A stretch of DNA of 64,000 nucleotides from Chitinophagales bacterium (GTDB taxonomy: Bacteria; Bacteroidota; Bacteroidia; Chitinophagales; LD1), in assembly GCA_026129525.1 (NCBI GenBank), contig JAHCHW010000004.1, positions 62,001 to 126,000 on the forward strand. The letters are read 5' to 3'. The position numbers and the translations under genes are program-made. A model generated the notes under the pieces. The model searched no databases. It was not told the DNA's origin and saw only the letters and a program-made list of their open reading frames with translations. Positions within the stretch are counted from its first letter, which is position 1; the number at the start of each line of letters is the position of its first letter. This document shows positions 45,325-54,095 of the stretch, in pieces.

Positions 45325-46029
45325 ATGGAAACAACCGAAAAAGACATACAACACTTAAGCATTCAGCAGGCGCTGGAATTGCTCTGTAGGCGCTATCCCG
45401 GGCAGGTAGCTTTTTCTACTTCGCTGGGGGAGGAAGACCAGGTGCTTACCGACATTATTTTCCGCAACAATCTTCCCGTAAAGGTTTTTACGCTCGATAC
45501 CGGAAGACTTTTTAATGAAACCTATGACTTGATTCAGATTACTGAAGCGAAGTACGGAAAGCGGATTGAAGTGGTTTTTCCGGAGGCAAAAGAAGTAGAG
45601 CAATTGGTTTCACAACATGGCATCAACTGTTTTTACGAGAGCGTGGAACTGCGGAAAAAGTGTTGTGCTATCAGAAAAGTGCACCCGCTTAAACGTGCAT
45701 TGGAGGGAATGAAAATTTGGATAACCGGTTTGCGCGCAGCTCAATCGGAAAACCGGCACGAATTGAGTTTGCTCGCTTGGGATAACGGCTATCAGTTGCT
45801 GAAGTACAACCCCCTGTTGAATTGGAGTTTGCAGGACGTAGAAAAATATTTAGAACAGAACAATGTGCCCTTCAATCCGCTGCATCGTAAAGGTTTTGTG
45901 AGTATTGGTTGCGCGCCTTGCACACGGGCAATTGCCGAAGGAGAAGATATACGCGCAGGACGCTGGTGGTGGGAAGATTCAAAAAAAGAATGCGGACTGC
46001 ACGAGCAGCCGGTTAATTACCAGATATAA
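45325..46029 (+). CDS. cysH: Assimilatory adenylylsulfate (APS) reductase, CysH family
   Basis: 234 residues. It reduces adenylylsulfate (APS) to sulfite with thioredoxin-type thiols. The nucleotide-binding SSLGxED-like motif is TSLGEEDQV (residues 32-40); the 4Fe-4S motif is complete with Cys113-Cys114 (KKCCAIRK) and Cys196-x2-Cys199 (GCAPCTR), which marks the APS rather than PAPS type; the catalytic Cys223 sits in KECGLH near the end. It is the first gene of a five-gene operon (gaps 9, 2, -4, 1) and lies behind the Cys-rich leader. It needs APS from ATP sulfurylase, which is not encoded in this window. Confidence 0.93.
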   Translation: METTEKDIQHLSIQQALELLCRRYPGQVAFSTSLGEEDQVLTDIIFRNNLPVKVFTLDTGRLFNETYDLIQITEAKYGKRIEVVFPEAKEVEQLVSQHGINCFYESVELRKKCCAIRKVHPLKRALEGMKIWITGLRAAQSENRHELSLLAWDNGYQLLKYNPLLNWSLQDVEKYLEQNNVPFNPLHRKGFVSIGCAPCTRAIAEGEDIRAGRWWWEDSKKECGLHEQPVNYQI

Positions 46030-46038
46030 AACAACACT

Positions 46039-48132
46039 ATGCAAAGTTTCAGAACAGAATTGGAAAACCCTTTGGTGGAGAAAGACATCATTGAACTCGA
46101 AAGAAAAATCCGTGAGTTCCGTGAGGGTAAAATGGATGAACAGAAATTTCGGAGCCTGCGCCTGGCGCGCGGGGTGTACGGCATGCGGCAGCAAGGCGTG
46201 CAAATGGTGCGTATAAAACTGCCGTACGGAAAACTGACGGCAAAACAGCTGGAACGCATTTGCGATGTAAGCGATAAATATTCGCACCGCATACTTCACC
46301 TCACTACCCGGCAGGATATTCAGATTCATTATGTGAGCCTGGATGTTACTCCTCAACTGTGGGCAGAGTTGGAGCAGGACGATATTACCCTGCGCGAAGC
46401 CTGTGGCAACACCGTTCGCAACATTACGGCTTCCTCGTTTGCAGGTATTGATAAGGATGAGTTGTTCGATGTAACGCCCTATGCCCATGCCATGTTCGAA
46501 TACTTTTTACGGAACCCTGTTTGTCAGGAAATGGGGCGCAAAGTGAAGATTGCTTTTTCTTCTTCCGATGCCGATGATGCACTCACCTTTATGCACGACT
46601 TCGGCTTTATTCCACGCATAGAAAATGAGCAGCGCGGCTTTAAAGTGTTGGTGGGCGGTGGTTTGGGCAATCAGGCACATCATGCTTTTACCGCTTATGA
46701 ATTTTTACCCGAAGAACAACTCATTCCCTTTGTGGAGGCGGGTTTGCGCGTGTTCGACCGGTATGGCGAACGAGAAAAACGATTAGCCGCACGGCTGAAA
46801 TTTCTGATAAAGCAAATTGGCGCAGAAGAATACATGCGGTTGGTGCATGAAGAGTGGAAGTCGTTGCTCAATCAAACTTACAAGGTGGATACAACCGTGA
46901 ATACGGTTTGGTTCACGCCTCCTAAAATTGTAAAAGAAGAAATTGCAGCAGAAGATGCCGCTCATTTTGAAACATGGAAACGCACCAATGTGTTTCCGCA
47001 AAAGCAGGAAGGCTATAGTGCGGTGGCGGTAAAAATTCTGATTGGAAATATTGATACCGATACCGCCCGCTTAGTGGCAGAAATTGCCCGCCAACTCACA
47101 GGCGATGATATGCGCGTAACCGTTTCTCAAAACTTTTTGTTCCGGTTTGTTCCGAATGAAAATTTACCAGCGCTCTATAATGCGCTCAAAAAAATCGGTT
47201 TAAACGATGCGGGTTACGAAAGCACCTTAGATATTACATCGTGTCCGGGCACCAGCACTTGCAACCTCGGTGTGGCGAGCAGCATGGGCGTTACCAAAGC
47301 GTTGGAAGATGTTATCCGGAACGAATATCCGCAGTTGGTAGCGGAGCGCAACATCCTCATTAAAATAAGCGGTTGTATGAATTCGTGCGGGCAGCATGTT
47401 ATTGCCAATATTGGTTTTCAAGGAATGAGTACGCCTGTAGGAAAAGATTTGGCGCCTGCTTTTCAGGTGTTGCTGGGCGGAGGAAAATTAGGCAATGGTC
47501 AAGGGCGCTTTGCCGAAAAATCAATCAAAGTTTTCAGTAAACGCGCGCCCGATGCATTACGAGCGTTACTGAACGATTACGCGGCAAATGCAACAAGCAA
47601 TGAATCGTTCAACGATTACTACGACCGCAACGGCAAAGAATATTTCAACAATCTGCTGAAACCTTTTGGAGAAAAAGTAAACATCACTCCCGATTTATTT
47701 GTGGATTGGGATGCCGAAGAGGCGTATGCCAAAGCAGTGGGAACGGGCGAATGTGCAGGGGTGATGATTGATTTGGTGCAAACGCTTTTTGTGGAAGCAG
47801 AAGAAAAGCTGGAGAATGCGAGTTACGCATTAAGCAATGGAAAACTTGCCGATGCCGCGTATCATGTTTATGCTTCGCTCATTCACGCATCGAAAGCATT
47901 GTTGGTGAGTGTGGGCGCACGTACCAATACGCACAAGGGTATTATTGATTTATTCGACAAGGAATTTGTAGAAACAGGAAAAATAAAAATCGCTGCAACG
48001 TTCAGCGAGTTGGCATTAAAAGTAAACGCGCAAATTCCTGATGAAAAATTTGTGCAAACCTACTTGCAGCAAGCTACCGATTTTCTGAAAACAGTGAGAG
48101 CATTTCGTAAAGAAGACGTAACCACCGCATAA
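46039..48132 (+). CDS. Sulfite reductase hemoprotein with C-terminal HEPN-like domain
   Basis: 697 residues. The first 540 are a siroheme/4Fe-4S sulfite (or nitrite) reductase: two half domains, LTTRQDIQIHYVSL, and cluster ligands Cys402/Cys408 (CPGTSTC) and Cys446/Cys450 (SGCMNSCGQH). From about residue 570 to the end there is an all-helical domain with VYASLIHASKALLVSVGA and THKGIIDLFDKEFVETGKI, similar to the HEPN/UPF0332 family. It should reduce sulfite to sulfide using six electrons from a ferredoxin or flavoprotein; the neighbours (APS reductase, siroheme synthesis, cysteine synthase) argue for sulfite over nitrite. The role of the HEPN part is unknown. Confidence 0.92.
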   Translation: MQSFRTELENPLVEKDIIELERKIREFREGKMDEQKFRSLRLARGVYGMRQQGVQMVRIKLPYGKLTAKQLERICDVSDKYSHRILHLTTRQDIQIHYVSLDVTPQLWAELEQDDITLREACGNTVRNITASSFAGIDKDELFDVTPYAHAMFEYFLRNPVCQEMGRKVKIAFSSSDADDALTFMHDFGFIPRIENEQRGFKVLVGGGLGNQAHHAFTAYEFLPEEQLIPFVEAGLRVFDRYGEREKRLAARLKFLIKQIGAEEYMRLVHEEWKSLLNQTYKVDTTVNTVWFTPPKIVKEEIAAEDAAHFETWKRTNVFPQKQEGYSAVAVKILIGNIDTDTARLVAEIARQLTGDDMRVTVSQNFLFRFVPNENLPALYNALKKIGLNDAGYESTLDITSCPGTSTCNLGVASSMGVTKALEDVIRNEYPQLVAERNILIKISGCMNSCGQHVIANIGFQGMSTPVGKDLAPAFQVLLGGGKLGNGQGRFAEKSIKVFSKRAPDALRALLNDYAANATSNESFNDYYDRNGKEYFNNLLKPFGEKVNITPDLFVDWDAEEAYAKAVGTGECAGVMIDLVQTLFVEAEEKLENASYALSNGKLADAAYHVYASLIHASKALLVSVGARTNTHKGIIDLFDKEFVETGKIKIAATFSELALKVNAQIPDEKFVQTYLQQATDFLKTVRAFRKEDVTTA

Positions 48133-48134
48133 TT

Positions 48135-48917
48135 ATGAGCCATACACCAAAACTAATTCTTGTAGGAGCGGGCCCCGGTGACCCCGAACTGATTACCCTG
48201 AAAGGGCTGAAAGCCATTCGCAGCGCTAAAGTTATTTTGTTCGATGCCTTAGTGAGCGAAGAGTTGTTGGACTATGCGCCAGCTTCGTGTATCAAAAAAT
48301 ATGTGGGTAAGCGCTATGGCGAGGCTTCACTTCCGCAGGAAGAAATTAACCGCTTGATTATTGAGTATGCGCTCGAGTATGGCGAAGTGGTGCGCCTGAA
48401 AGGTGGCGACCCTTTTGTTTTCGGCAGAGCCACCGAAGAAATTGACTTTGCCGAAAGTTTCGGAATGGAAACGGAGATAATTCCGGGTTTGTCCTCGGTA
48501 ACGGCTGTTCCCGCTGCGGCAAAAATTGCGCTTACGCAGCGCGGAGTGAGCCGCGGGTTTCGGGTAATTACTGCCACCACCAGCGATGAGCAACTGAGCG
48601 AAAATATTCTCTGTGCAGCTAAGTGCAACGAAACTGTAGTGGTGCTCATGGGTATGAATAAACTGAAAGTGATTGCTGAAGTTTTTTCTGCAAACGGCAA
48701 AGACAAACTTCCCGTAGCTGTGATTCAAAGCGGAACTACCCGCAGCGAAAAAATTATACTTGGGCGGATAGACAACATCGTTTCAAAAGTTAACGAAGCA
48801 CAGGCAGGCTCTCCGGGAATAATTGTGATTGGCGAAACGGTGGCATGGACAGCAAAGAAAACTTCGGAAGCAGAAGCGAAACTCTCTCAACTCATTTCTG
48901 AATTGACACAAGCATGA
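48135..48917 (+). CDS. cobA: Uroporphyrinogen-III C-methyltransferase (SUMT)
   Basis: 260 residues. The signature VGAGPGDPELITLKGLKAI near residue 9 and RLKGGDPFVFGRATEEIDF near residue 90, IPGLSSVTAVPAAAKIALT and VVLMGMNKL are those of SUMT. It adds two methyl groups to uroporphyrinogen III to give precorrin-2, first step to siroheme. The stop is 4 bases inside the next gene (ATGA overlap at 48914-48917). It supplies the sulfite reductase cofactor made in the same operon. The short form without a fused CysG_N domain is completed by the next gene. Confidence 0.95.
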   Translation: MSHTPKLILVGAGPGDPELITLKGLKAIRSAKVILFDALVSEELLDYAPASCIKKYVGKRYGEASLPQEEINRLIIEYALEYGEVVRLKGGDPFVFGRATEEIDFAESFGMETEIIPGLSSVTAVPAAAKIALTQRGVSRGFRVITATTSDEQLSENILCAAKCNETVVVLMGMNKLKVIAEVFSANGKDKLPVAVIQSGTTRSEKIILGRIDNIVSKVNEAQAGSPGIIVIGETVAWTAKKTSEAEAKLSQLISELTQA

Positions 48918-49486
48918 GCAACAAACTTTATCCTGTTTTTCTGAAAATGAACCAACTGCAACTGCTGGTGGTGGGCGGTGGAGCGGTGGCTGCGGAGAAA
49001 TTGGGTTTTCTGTACAAGAGCAGCCCCAATGCGAATGTAACCGTGGTAGCCGAAGAGTTGAGTAACGAGGTGAAACAACTTTGTATGCAATTCAATGCAG
49101 TAATTTATGAGCGAGCATTTGTAGCAGAAGATGTAAACGGGTTCGATGTAATTATTGCAGCAACTAATGATAAAGAATTAAACCGCTTGGTGTGGCAAAC
49201 GGCAAAGACGCAACACATTTTGATTAACGTAGCCGACACTCCCGAACTCTGCGATTTTTATCTCGGAGGAATTGTTACAAAGGGCGATTTAAAAATTGCG
49301 GTTTCCACCAACGGCAAATCCCCCACGCTGGCAAAGCGCATTCGCGAGTTTTTGGAAGATGTGTTGCCCGATGAAACCGATGCGCTTTTGCAGAATCTTC
49401 ACGAATATCGCAGCCGATTGAAAACCGATTTTCATAACAAGGTGAAAAAGTTGAATGAACTAACATCATCGCTAATTAAACAATAA
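48914..49486 (+). CDS. Precorrin-2 dehydrogenase / sirohydrochlorin ferrochelatase (siroheme synthase)
   Basis: 190 residues. The NAD-binding VVGGGAVAAEKLGFLYKSS near residue 17, FDVIIAATNDKELNRLVW, INVADTPELCDFYLGGIV and ISTNGKSPTLAKRIRE-like VSTNGKSPTLAKRIREF are the CysG_N/Met8 family. It oxidises precorrin-2 with NAD and inserts iron, finishing siroheme. The catalytic Asp and the DNA order (methyltransferase followed by dehydrogenase) fit siroheme synthesis in two proteins. Overlap with cobA suggests coupled translation; the next gene follows after one base. Confidence 0.92.
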   Translation: MSNKLYPVFLKMNQLQLLVVGGGAVAAEKLGFLYKSSPNANVTVVAEELSNEVKQLCMQFNAVIYERAFVAEDVNGFDVIIAATNDKELNRLVWQTAKTQHILINVADTPELCDFYLGGIVTKGDLKIAVSTNGKSPTLAKRIREFLEDVLPDETDALLQNLHEYRSRLKTDFHNKVKKLNELTSSLIKQ

Positions 49487-49487
49487 C

Positions 49488-50369
49488 ATGGCAACCATAC
49501 TCGAATTAGTCGGCAATACTCCTTTGGTGGAGTTGAACAAAATAAACCCCAACCCGCGCGTAAAAATTTACGGCAAGCTGGAAGGTAACAACCCGGGCGG
49601 CAGCGTAAAAGACCGCGCTGCTTACGGCATGATAAAAGGCGCGCTCGACCGCGGTGAACTGAAACCCGGTATTAAACTTATTGAAGCTACCAGCGGCAAC
49701 ACCGGCATAGCCCTCGCCATGATTGCCCAACTCTTTGGTGTAGAAATTGAACTCGTAATGCCCGCTAACAGCACCAAAGAGCGTGTGCTTACCATGGAAG
49801 CATTCGGTGCAAAAGTGATACTTACGCCAGCCGAAGGAAGCATGGAAGCAGCTATTGATTACGCGCATGCACAAGTGGCAAAAGGCGGTTACCTCATGCT
49901 GAACCAATTCGCCAACCCCGATAATTGGAAGATGCACTACCAAACTACCGGTCCCGAAATTTGGCGCGATACCGATGGAAAGATCACCCACTTTGTTTCT
50001 TCGATGGGAACCACCGGCACCATTATGGGCACTTCGCGTTTTCTGAAGGAGAGAAACAATGCCGTGCAAATTGTTGGTGCACAACCTACCGATGGTTCGC
50101 GCATACCCGGCATACGCAGATGGCCCCAAGAGTATCTTCCCAAAATTTTTGAACCCGAACGAGTAGATAGAGTAGTAGATGTTTCCGAACAAGATGCCGT
50201 AGCCATGACGCGAAGATTAGCGAAAGAAGAAGGTGTATTCTGCGGCATGAGCAGCGGAGGTGCCGTTCACATTGCAACAAAAATTGCTGCTGAAATGGAA
50301 GAAGGTGTTATTGTAGCCATCATCTGCGACCGTGGCGACAGGTATTTGAGCAGCGATTTGTTTGGGTAG
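49488..50369 (+). CDS. cysM: Cysteine synthase (O-acetylserine sulfhydrylase)
   Basis: 293 residues, the length of the shorter CysM type. The PLP lysine lies in GGSVKDRAAYGMI near residue 40; EATSGNTGIALAMIA, SSMGTTGTIMGTSRFLKE and CGMSSGGAVHIATK follow. The enzyme forms cysteine from O-acetylserine and sulfide (or thiosulfate). CysK and CysM are hard to tell apart; the PDGSRIPGIRRWPQE-like TDGSRIPGIRRWPQE stretch is common in CysM/CysK-B types. It closes the operon, which runs from APS to cysteine. Confidence 0.9.
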   Translation: MATILELVGNTPLVELNKINPNPRVKIYGKLEGNNPGGSVKDRAAYGMIKGALDRGELKPGIKLIEATSGNTGIALAMIAQLFGVEIELVMPANSTKERVLTMEAFGAKVILTPAEGSMEAAIDYAHAQVAKGGYLMLNQFANPDNWKMHYQTTGPEIWRDTDGKITHFVSSMGTTGTIMGTSRFLKERNNAVQIVGAQPTDGSRIPGIRRWPQEYLPKIFEPERVDRVVDVSEQDAVAMTRRLAKEEGVFCGMSSGGAVHIATKIAAEMEEGVIVAIICDRGDRYLSSDLFG

Positions 50370-50379
50370 TATCCTCCGT

Positions 50380-50460
50380 CATTACGAGCGGAATGAAGCA
50401 ATCTCTAAACTGTTCAGAAGGTTACATCGTCTCGTAAACTCCTTTCGTAATGAACAGTTA
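50380..50460. repeat. Degenerate interspersed repeat after the cysteine operon
   Basis: GTCATTACGAGCGGAATGAA followed by GCAATCTCTAAA and later CGTAATGAAC is a degenerate form of the GTCATTGCGAG...GAAGCAATC element often found between genes in many bacteria. It sits between cysM and the HemJ-like gene. Confidence 0.4.
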
Positions 50461-50480
50461 TTTCACCCTACATTAGCTCC

Positions 50481-51002
50481 ATGTATTTTTACATCAAAGC
50501 GCTGCATATCATTTTTATTGTAACATGGTTCAGCGGTATGTTTTACATTGTTCGCCTGTTTATTTACAACGCAGAAGCAAACGAAAAAGCAGAACCGGAG
50601 CGCAGCATTCTGCAAAGCCAGTTCGCCATAATGATAAAACGATTGTGGTATGGCATTACCTGGCCATCGGCTGTGCTTACCTTACTATTTGGCGGTTGGA
50701 TGTGGTATTTGTTTGGCGCACTGCCGCAATGGCTGTTTATAAAGTTGTTGTTTGTGGTGGGACTTTATGCTTACCATTTTTCGCTGCATGTTTTATACAA
50801 GCAGCAAATGCGTGGCGAGTTTCGTTATACTTCGCAACAACTTCGCATTTGGAACGAAGTTGCCACTCTGTTTCTTGTAGCCCTAGTAATGCTGGTAGTA
50901 GTAAAGCAAAGCATGAGCTTGGTGTGGGGATTACTTGGCTTGTTGTTGCTTATAGTTGTTTTGTTGTTGGCTATAAGGATTTATAAATGGTTGAGGAGTT
51001 AA
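50481..51002 (+). CDS. HemJ-like protoporphyrinogen oxidase (CopD family)
   Basis: 173 residues with five hydrophobic segments. The N-terminal KALHIIFIVTWFSGMFYIVRLF, with the His and Trp-Phe-Ser-Gly, and the ITWPSAVLTLLFGGWMWY, FIKLLFVVGLYAYHFSLHVLYK segments match the UPF0093/HemJ family of the inner membrane. HemJ oxidises protoporphyrinogen IX to protoporphyrin IX. A membrane copper-related CopD assignment is the alternative. Not linked to the cysteine operon except by neighbourhood. Confidence 0.82.
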   Translation: MYFYIKALHIIFIVTWFSGMFYIVRLFIYNAEANEKAEPERSILQSQFAIMIKRLWYGITWPSAVLTLLFGGWMWYLFGALPQWLFIKLLFVVGLYAYHFSLHVLYKQQMRGEFRYTSQQLRIWNEVATLFLVALVMLVVVKQSMSLVWGLLGLLLLIVVLLLAIRIYKWLRS

Positions 51003-51031
51003 GCCTAAGCCCGGTGCGTTGAAGGCAGCAG

Positions 51032-51799
51032 CTATTGCTGCAAGAAACCTTTTACTTCATTTACAAACTCTTCCGGTTTATCGGCATGTACCCAATGTCC
51101 CGCTCCTTTAATTTCGGATAGTTGATGATGCGGGAAAAGTGAATTGATGTTGGAATAGTTGGAAGCATTTATGTAGTTTGAATGTTCGCCTTTTATAAAA
51201 AGAGTTTCACCTGCAAATGGTTTAGCGGAAGTGATGGCACCCGAAATAGCAGCATAGTTTTCAAAAAGTGATTCAACGTTAAATTTCCAACGAAATCCTG
51301 TTCCGTTTTCGTTGCGCGTAAGGTTTTTCATTAAAAACAAAACCGTTGCTTCATCGCTTAACTTTTCTCTAAGAATTTTCTCAACCGATTCGCGGCTTTG
51401 TGCCTGTTCTACATGGGCAGCAAACAGCGCATTAAAAACCTCATGGTGTTTATCATCATACGCTGAAGGACTAATATCTACCACTACCAACTTGTCAACA
51501 TTCTCCGGGTGCAGCAGTGCAAACTTCATCGCAGTTTTTCCTCCCATTGAATGCCCGATGATATGTGCTTTCGGCAATTGATGTTCGTACATAAATGCAG
51601 CCAAGTCAGCCGCAAGTAAATCGTAATTGAACGCTTTGCTGTGTGCCGATTTACCGTGGTTGCGCTGATCAATAATAAACACCCGCAAATTTTCCGCTAA
51701 CCTTTTTGCAATCGTTTGCCAGTTATCTAACGAGCCGAATAATCCGTGCAAAATGATGAGCGGAAATCCTTCGCCAAACTGTTTGTAATTGAGTTGCAT
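51032..51799 (-). CDS. Alpha/beta hydrolase, YbfF-like esterase
   Basis: 255 residues. Oxyanion-hole HGLFGSLDNWQ near residue 18, DQRNHGKSAHS, nucleophile elbow IGHSMGGKTAM (Ser near residue 90), and a late GAGHWVHADKPEEF with the catalytic His. These fit small cytoplasmic esterases of the YbfF/BioH-like group. The substrate is unknown. It is 27 bases downstream of the DUF58 gene, on the same strand. Confidence 0.88.
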   Translation of the reverse strand: MQLNYKQFGEGFPLIILHGLFGSLDNWQTIAKRLAENLRVFIIDQRNHGKSAHSKAFNYDLLAADLAAFMYEHQLPKAHIIGHSMGGKTAMKFALLHPENVDKLVVVDISPSAYDDKHHEVFNALFAAHVEQAQSRESVEKILREKLSDEATVLFLMKNLTRNENGTGFRWKFNVESLFENYAAISGAITSAKPFAGETLFIKGEHSNYINASNYSNINSLFPHHQLSEIKGAGHWVHADKPEEFVNEVKGFLQQ

Positions 51800-51826
51800 A
51801 ACAATCCGCTTTAGAAAATTTGGGGG

Positions 51827-52744
51827 TTACATCATTTTACTCCGTTTGGTAAGGAACGGAAGTAACACCTGCCTGAAATCCTGATTAATGTCGGCTTCCA
51901 CAAAGTCTATTTTAAACTGACCGCAACGCAGCTTAAGTTCTTTTTCAAATTTCTTCATCTGCTCCACATAAAATCCTTTCACTTCGTTAGAGTGCAGTTT
52001 TACCTTTTCGCCCGTTTCCATATCAATAAACTGATAGGGGCGGTTTTCAAATTCAAATTCCAACTCTTTGCTTTTATCAACTACGTGGAAAAGAATTACC
52101 TCGTGCTTGTTGTATTTCAAGTGTTGCAAAGCGGAAAACAAATCATCGGCCGCTTTGCTGTCAATGTTGTCAAACATATCGCTGAAGATGATAATCATGC
52201 TTCGCTTGTGAACCGTATCGGCAATTTCGTGCAGGCTTTTTGCCACATCGGTTTTTACACTCAGCGGAGATTGTTTCAGTAATGTTTCGAGGTGCGAGTA
52301 TAGCAGTTGCAGGTGTTTTGTGTTGGAACGCGCAGCTGTATTTACAGTAACATGGTCTGTAAAAATGCTTAAGCCTGCCGCATCGCGTTGCCGCTTCAGC
52401 AAATTGATTAACGCTGCTGCCGATAAAACCGAAAAGCGGAGTTTGTTGGTAGTTGAGCCTTCATCTTTCGGAAAGTACATGGACGAAGAAGCATCAATCA
52501 CAATCTGGCAACGTAAATTGGTTTCCTCTTCGTACCGCTTAATAAACATTTTACCGGTGCGGGCATACACTTTCCAGTCTAAGTGCCGGGTGCTTTCGCC
52601 CGGGTTATACAAGCGGTGCTCGGCAAACTCCACCGAAAACCCGTGAAAGGGCGATTTGTGTAAGCCTATTATAAAACCTTCTACCACTTGCTTGGCAAGC
52701 AGTTCAAGGTTTTCGATTTCGGGAAAATGTTGTTGTTCGAACAT
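51827..52744 (-). CDS. DUF58 / VWA-like domain protein
   Basis: 305 residues from the ATG at 52744 (an upstream ATG at 52765 is less likely). The DUF58 hallmark is STRHLDWKVYARTGKMFIKR near residue 50, then VWA-like DASSSMYFP, and a late EVILFHVVDKSKELEFEFEN. DUF58 proteins often partner with a MoxR ATPase, but none is seen next to it. It has no signal peptide. Role unknown; downstream is an esterase gene and upstream trxA. Confidence 0.88.
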   Translation of the reverse strand: MFEQQHFPEIENLELLAKQVVEGFIIGLHKSPFHGFSVEFAEHRLYNPGESTRHLDWKVYARTGKMFIKRYEEETNLRCQIVIDASSSMYFPKDEGSTTNKLRFSVLSAAALINLLKRQRDAAGLSIFTDHVTVNTAARSNTKHLQLLYSHLETLLKQSPLSVKTDVAKSLHEIADTVHKRSMIIIFSDMFDNIDSKAADDLFSALQHLKYNKHEVILFHVVDKSKELEFEFENRPYQFIDMETGEKVKLHSNEVKGFYVEQMKKFEKELKLRCGQFKIDFVEADINQDFRQVLLPFLTKRSKMM

Positions 52745-52805
52745 AGCGGAAAAACAAAGGGGCAATATTTAATTGCCCCTACAAGAATAATATTTGATGT
52801 GGTAT

Positions 52806-53126
52806 TTAAGAAAGATGCTTGTTAAGCATAGCAACCAAGTTGGCTTTAGGCACAGCGCCTACTTGCTTATCAACCACTTGCCCGTTTTTAATAAACAGGA
52901 TAGTGGGGATGTTGCGAATGCCGTACTTCATGGCTGTTTCGGGGTTGTTGTCAACATCCACTTTGCCAACTACTGCTTTACCAGCATACTCTTTCGAAAT
53001 TTCTTCAATCATTGGTCCAATGGCTTTACATGGTCCGCACCATTCAGCCCAAAAATCAACAACTGCTACCTGGTTGCTATCAAGCACCGTGGTTTTAAAA
53101 TTGTTATCGGTTAATTCTACTGCCAT
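52806..53126 (-). CDS. trxA: Thioredoxin
   Basis: 106 residues, standard size. Active site WCGPC with Cys30 and Cys33, the cis-Pro in NIPTILFIKNG, and DVDNNPETAMKYGI. It keeps protein disulfides reduced in the cytoplasm and can feed reductases such as the APS reductase in this window. It lies 64 bases downstream of a glutathione peroxidase gene. Confidence 0.96.
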   Translation of the reverse strand: MAVELTDNNFKTTVLDSNQVAVVDFWAEWCGPCKAIGPMIEEISKEYAGKAVVGKVDVDNNPETAMKYGIRNIPTILFIKNGQVVDKQVGAVPKANLVAMLNKHLS

Positions 53127-53165
53127 ACTATGGGGTTTAATTGTTTACGTTGTTTTTCGCGAATG

Positions 53166-53173
53166 CAAAAGTA
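53166..53173 (-). promoter_or_regulatory. -7 box candidate of trxA
   Basis: TACTTTTG (minus strand) matches TAnnTTTG and lies about 40 bases before the trxA ATG. A clear -33 box at the usual distance is not seen (TTTG lies 23 bases upstream). Confidence 0.4.
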
Positions 53174-53190
53174 ATTTTAGTTGTCAATTT

Positions 53191-53709
53191 TTATACCAAA
53201 CCCACCGTTACCGGTTGTTTCAGACATTTTTCGATTTGCTCGGCAATTTTGTCATCTTTTGGCAGCGTCCAAGGGATAAAATAGTCCACCACTTTTCCGT
53301 TGCGGTCAACCAAATATTTCTGAAAGTTCCACATAGGGTAATTGTCGCGAACAAAAAACTGCTTTGTTTCTTTTGCCAGAAATTTAAACAAAGGTTGAGC
53401 ACTGCTTCCTTTCACTTTTCCCTTTTCAAAAATTTTGAACCCAACTCCGTAGTTCACCTCACAAAATTTCTGAATGGCATCGCCTTTCAGCGGTTCCTGT
53501 CCGCCAAAATCGGCCGAAGGAAAGCCCAAAACTTCAAACCCTTGATCTTTGTATTTATCGTAAAGTTTCTGCAAACCTTTCAGTTGGGGCGTTAAGCCGC
53601 AGGCAGATGCTGTATTTACAATCATCAGTACTTTCCCTCGGTAGTCAGAAAGTTTCACTTTTCTTCCTGCTAAGTCTTTTACTTCAAGATCGTAAATGCT
53701 TTGTGCCAT
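53191..53709 (-). CDS. Glutathione peroxidase-like thiol peroxidase
   Basis: 172 residues. Catalytic Cys37 lies in NTASACGLTPQ, Gln71 in FGGQEP and Trp127-Asn128 in PMWNFQKYLVD, the tetrad of the family. The usual FPCNQFG is replaced by FPSADFG. It removes hydrogen and organic peroxides, in bacteria mostly with thioredoxin; the trxA gene just downstream supports this. No signal peptide, so it is cytoplasmic. Confidence 0.92.
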   Translation of the reverse strand: MAQSIYDLEVKDLAGRKVKLSDYRGKVLMIVNTASACGLTPQLKGLQKLYDKYKDQGFEVLGFPSADFGGQEPLKGDAIQKFCEVNYGVGFKIFEKGKVKGSSAQPLFKFLAKETKQFFVRDNYPMWNFQKYLVDRNGKVVDYFIPWTLPKDDKIAEQIEKCLKQPVTVGLV

Positions 53710-53831
53710 GAATGCTAAACAGACGAAGCGCTGAAATGTTTATTGCAAAACAGAAATTTAAAAGCTGTTAACAGTAGATTTTCGGTAGTATAAAGCATGT
53801 TTAGGATAACGTTAGCAATGGTTTTGCAATC

Positions 53832-54095
53832 TCATTTCAGTAACGTTAAACTCCCTTTAAAAATTTTCTCTGCGTGGTTGTCAACAAACACCGCAAAAAT
53901 GGTGTACACGAACACCTGCGGCTCTAAGGGTTTGTCTTTGTAAGTGCCGTTCCACTTAAAGTTGATGTCGTTGGTTTCAAACACTTTTTCGCCTGTGCGG
54001 TTAAAAATTTGCACTTCCACAAATTTTAATGCAGTAAGGTTGCCGTAAATCTGAAAGCGCAATCGTTGCTGCCATCGTTTGTTAGTGTGCAACAT
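53832..54095 (-). pseudogene. Detached C-terminal T9SS type B domain
   Basis: 87 codons in one frame. From about codon 15 the sequence reads FQIYGNLTALKFVEVQIFNR, TGEKVFETNDINFKWNGTYK, then LEPQVFVYTIFAVFVDN and FKGSLTLLK: a gliding-motility-associated (type B) sorting domain without its beginning. The start codon is inside garbled sequence (MLHTNKRWQQRLR) that in other frames reads as NDGSND, the expected motif. It belongs to the giant gene at 54328-58560, which ends without a sorting domain. Together they look like one gene broken by several small indels. Confidence 0.75.

Noticed and set aside
49506-50192. 228-residue minus-strand ORF inside cysM
   Set aside because: It is a shadow of the cysteine synthase gene; residues show no domain.
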